Shown one piece after another: positions 7,683 to 8,571 of a stretch of DNA of 8,571 bases. The translations under genes were made by a program, and so were the position numbers. The stretch comes from an uncultured Cytophagaceae bacterium (lineage in GTDB: Bacteria; Bacteroidota; Bacteroidia; Cytophagales; Spirosomataceae), in assembly GCA_903837305.1 (NCBI GenBank), contig CAILUB010000152.1, forward strand, positions 1 to 8,571, in the 5' to 3' direction. Each line of letters starts with the position of its first letter. Position 1 is the first letter of the stretch. The notes below the pieces were generated by a model. It did no database searches, had not been told where the DNA came from, and was given only the letters and a program-made list of their open reading frames with translations.

Positions 7683-7829
7683 TTAAAATTACCTGTTAGC
7701 GGATGGAACGAAACGATTCATACACCCTTCTTTGGAACCGTTTCGAAGGCTAAATGGGTTGACACTGAAGCGGGCTTATGGGTTTATTTATCGGCAGAAT
7801 TTTTGGGTAATCCATTAATTTTAAGTTGA
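7683..7829 (+). pseudogene. Protein-like open frame without a standard start codon, possible gene remnant
   Basis: Forty-eight sense codons run from just after an in-frame TAA (7680-7682) to a TGA (7827-7829). The residues look like natural protein rather than noise: an aromatic/Gly-rich segment with SGWNET (7698-7715), HTPFFGTVSKAKWVDTEAG (7719-7775) and a hydrophobic tail VYLSAEFLGNPLILS (7782-7826). There is no in-frame ATG or GTG; the only TTG is near the 3' end at 7803. So it cannot be an ordinary intact gene. It could be the leftover 3' end of a gene lost next to GH20, a small protein using a rare start such as ATT 7716, or coincidence. I do not recognise the family. It fills most of the 239-base divergent gap. 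An ATG in another frame (7703) gives only a 16-residue peptide. Confidence 0.35.
7709..7745. repeat. 7-bp inverted repeat in the divergent intergenic region
   Basis: CGAAACG (7709-7715) and CGTTTCG (7739-7745) are perfect reverse complements 23 bases apart. An overlapping alternative pairing is CCTTC (7726-7730) with GAAGG (7745-7749). It could be an operator or a small RNA structure between the divergent GH20 and oxidoreductase genes. It lies inside the startless frame, so it may also be incidental. Confidence 0.25.
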
Positions 7830-7833
7830 TTTG
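7803..7833 (+). promoter_or_regulatory. Candidate Bacteroidota-type promoter for the Gfo/Idh/MocA gene
   Basis: TTG (7803-7805) and TTGATTTG (7826-7833), the latter one mismatch from TAnnTTTG, are separated by 20 bases, close to the expected spacing. The -7 box ends 36 bases before the ATG at 7870. The -7 box overlaps the left arm of the inverted repeat at 7823-7850, so a regulator bound there could block it. Confidence 0.4.
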
Positions 7834-7850
7834 ATTTTTAAGTGCAACTT
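7823..7850. repeat. Inverted repeat AAGTTG/CAACTT around the candidate promoter
   Basis: AAGTTG (7823-7828) and CAACTT (7845-7850) are perfect 6-bp reverse complements with a 16-base spacer, ending 19 bases before the oxidoreductase ATG. The left arm overlaps the predicted -7 box and the right arm lies in the predicted leader. It could be a transcription-factor operator or a weak leader hairpin; sequence alone cannot decide. Confidence 0.25.
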
Positions 7851-7869
7851 TAAACCTCAAACCTACCTT

Positions 7870-8571
7870 ATGAAAACCTCAAACTCGATTAAAAGACGCG
7901 ATTTTCTAACGAAAGCAAGTTTGGCCTTTGGCTCATTTTTTATCGTTCCTCGACATGTTTTAGGGGGAATTCGTCCAGATGGTTCTCCATACTTGGCACC
8001 TAGTGATCTCATTAATTTAGGTTTTATTGGAACAGGAAAGCAGGCGAGAGGATTATCCAATTCATTTTTGACTACAGGGGAGGTTCGAATTGCAGCTATA
8101 TCAGAGGTATATCAAGCAAAAGCCAACTTGTTTTTAGATCGTGTAAAAGAGATTTATTCGAAATCATCTTCGCTAGGAACGTATGCTGATATAGCCCAAT
8201 ACCAAGATTTTAGAGAACTCTTAGCACTTAAAAACATTGACGCGGTTGTCATTGCTAGTCCAGACCACTGGCATGCAGCCATGGCGGTGCGTGCTGCTGC
8301 AGCCGGTAAAGATATTTATTGCGAAAAACCACTTTCGTTGACCGTAAAAGAGGGACGCGCGATGGTAGATGCGACTCGAAAATACAAGCGCGTATTTCAA
8401 ACAGGATCCATGCAACGCTCTTGGCCAGAGTTTAGACAAACTGCCGAGTTAATACGTAATGGCTACATAGGGGAAGTGAAATCCATTAAAGTGAATGTGG
8501 GCCCCCCTCCAACAGGCTATAATTTATTGGCAGAAGAATTACCTACTGGATTGGATTTTGAGAAGTGGCTA
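7870..8571 (+). CDS. Gfo/Idh/MocA-family NAD(P)-dependent oxidoreductase with Tat signal, 3'-truncated by the window edge
   Basis: The first 234 codons are in the window and no stop is reached, so the gene continues past the right edge; members usually have roughly 350-480 residues. The start ATG at 7870 opens with a twin-arginine signal, KRRDFLTKAS (8-17), then a hydrophobic stretch (18-26), implying folded export with cofactor bound. The Rossmann part starts at about 47, with GFIGTGKQARG (51-61, G51/G54/G56). Family motifs follow: VVIASPDHWHA (126-136) and YCEKPLS (150-156), where Lys153 of EKP is the conserved catalytic-site Lys. The segment GPPPTGY (211-217) begins the alpha/beta C-terminal domain. 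The family oxidises or reduces sugars, inositols and related alcohols; the substrate is unknown. It is divergent from the GH20 gene. Its EKP motif argues for an ordinary oxidoreductase rather than a GH109 NAD-dependent glycosidase. Confidence 0.92.
   Translation, partial: MKTSNSIKRRDFLTKASLAFGSFFIVPRHVLGGIRPDGSPYLAPSDLINLGFIGTGKQARGLSNSFLTTGEVRIAAISEVYQAKANLFLDRVKEIYSKSSSLGTYADIAQYQDFRELLALKNIDAVVIASPDHWHAAMAVRAAAAGKDIYCEKPLSLTVKEGRAMVDATRKYKRVFQTGSMQRSWPEFRQTAELIRNGYIGEVKSIKVNVGPPPTGYNLLAEELPTGLDFEKWL

Noticed and set aside
7863..8060. 65-residue - strand open frame
   Set aside because: It is antisense to the Tat signal and Rossmann start of the Gfo/Idh/MocA gene, whose motifs are clear.
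8221..8439. 72-residue - strand open frame
   Set aside because: It is antisense to the EKP-containing region of the oxidoreductase gene; no motif supports it.
7870..8571. GH109 NAD-dependent alpha-N-acetylgalactosaminidase, suggested by the Tat signal and GH20 neighbour
   Set aside because: The intact EKP motif and SPDHWHA segment fit ordinary Gfo/Idh/MocA oxidoreductases; as I recall, GH109 proteins lack the EKP lysine. The C-terminal half is not visible, so this is not final.
1..8571. CRISPR array, tRNA/rRNA gene, transposase, att site or defence system
   Set aside because: No spaced direct repeats, RNA-gene hallmarks, transposase motifs or defence-type domains were seen in the genes or gaps.

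Overview
The window looks like chromosomal DNA from a member of the Bacteroidota, possibly an environmental Cytophagales-type bacterium. This is inferred from moderately AT-rich DNA (by eye, not computed), start codons without Shine-Dalgarno sequences, candidate promoters of the TTG / TAnnTTTG type, and a gene set rich in exported glycoside hydrolases plus a twin-arginine Gfo/Idh/MocA oxidoreductase. The genus cannot be fixed from the sequence alone.

Layout. Left block, + strand: the 3' part of a GH127-type (DUF1680) glycosidase that enters from beyond the left edge (2-1690). It is followed 11 bases later by a complete secreted GH13 alpha-amylase-family enzyme (1702-3246). Central block, - strand, read right to left: a GH20 beta-N-acetylhexosaminidase (7630-6041), a DinB-superfamily protein (6024-5512), an SDR-type L-threonine 3-dehydrogenase (5448-4501) and glycine C-acetyltransferase kbl (4493-3300). 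The two blocks converge at 3247-3299, where a perfect 10-bp inverted repeat spans the 3' end of kbl. Right block, + strand: a Gfo/Idh/MocA oxidoreductase starts at 7870 and runs off the right edge. The divergent gap 7631-7869 holds candidate promoters for both flanking genes, two inverted repeats, and a protein-like 48-codon frame with no standard start codon (7683-7829).

How the genes fit together. GH127 and GH13 probably form the end of a carbohydrate-use operon: GH127 characterised members release L-arabinofuranose and GH13 cleaves alpha-glucans. No SusC/SusD transporter is visible here. TDH and KBL form a two-step route, L-threonine to 2-amino-3-ketobutyrate to glycine plus acetyl-CoA. 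The GH20 enzyme releases terminal N-acetylhexosamines in the periplasm or outside the cell. The DinB-like protein between GH20 and tdh has no obvious link to either.

Most of the window is ordinary, well-classified metabolism. No RNA gene, CRISPR array, insertion sequence or defence system was seen, and I found no convincing new multi-gene system. The items most worth a second look are the startless frame at 7683-7829, the altered region I of the GH13 enzyme, and the convergent inverted repeat.
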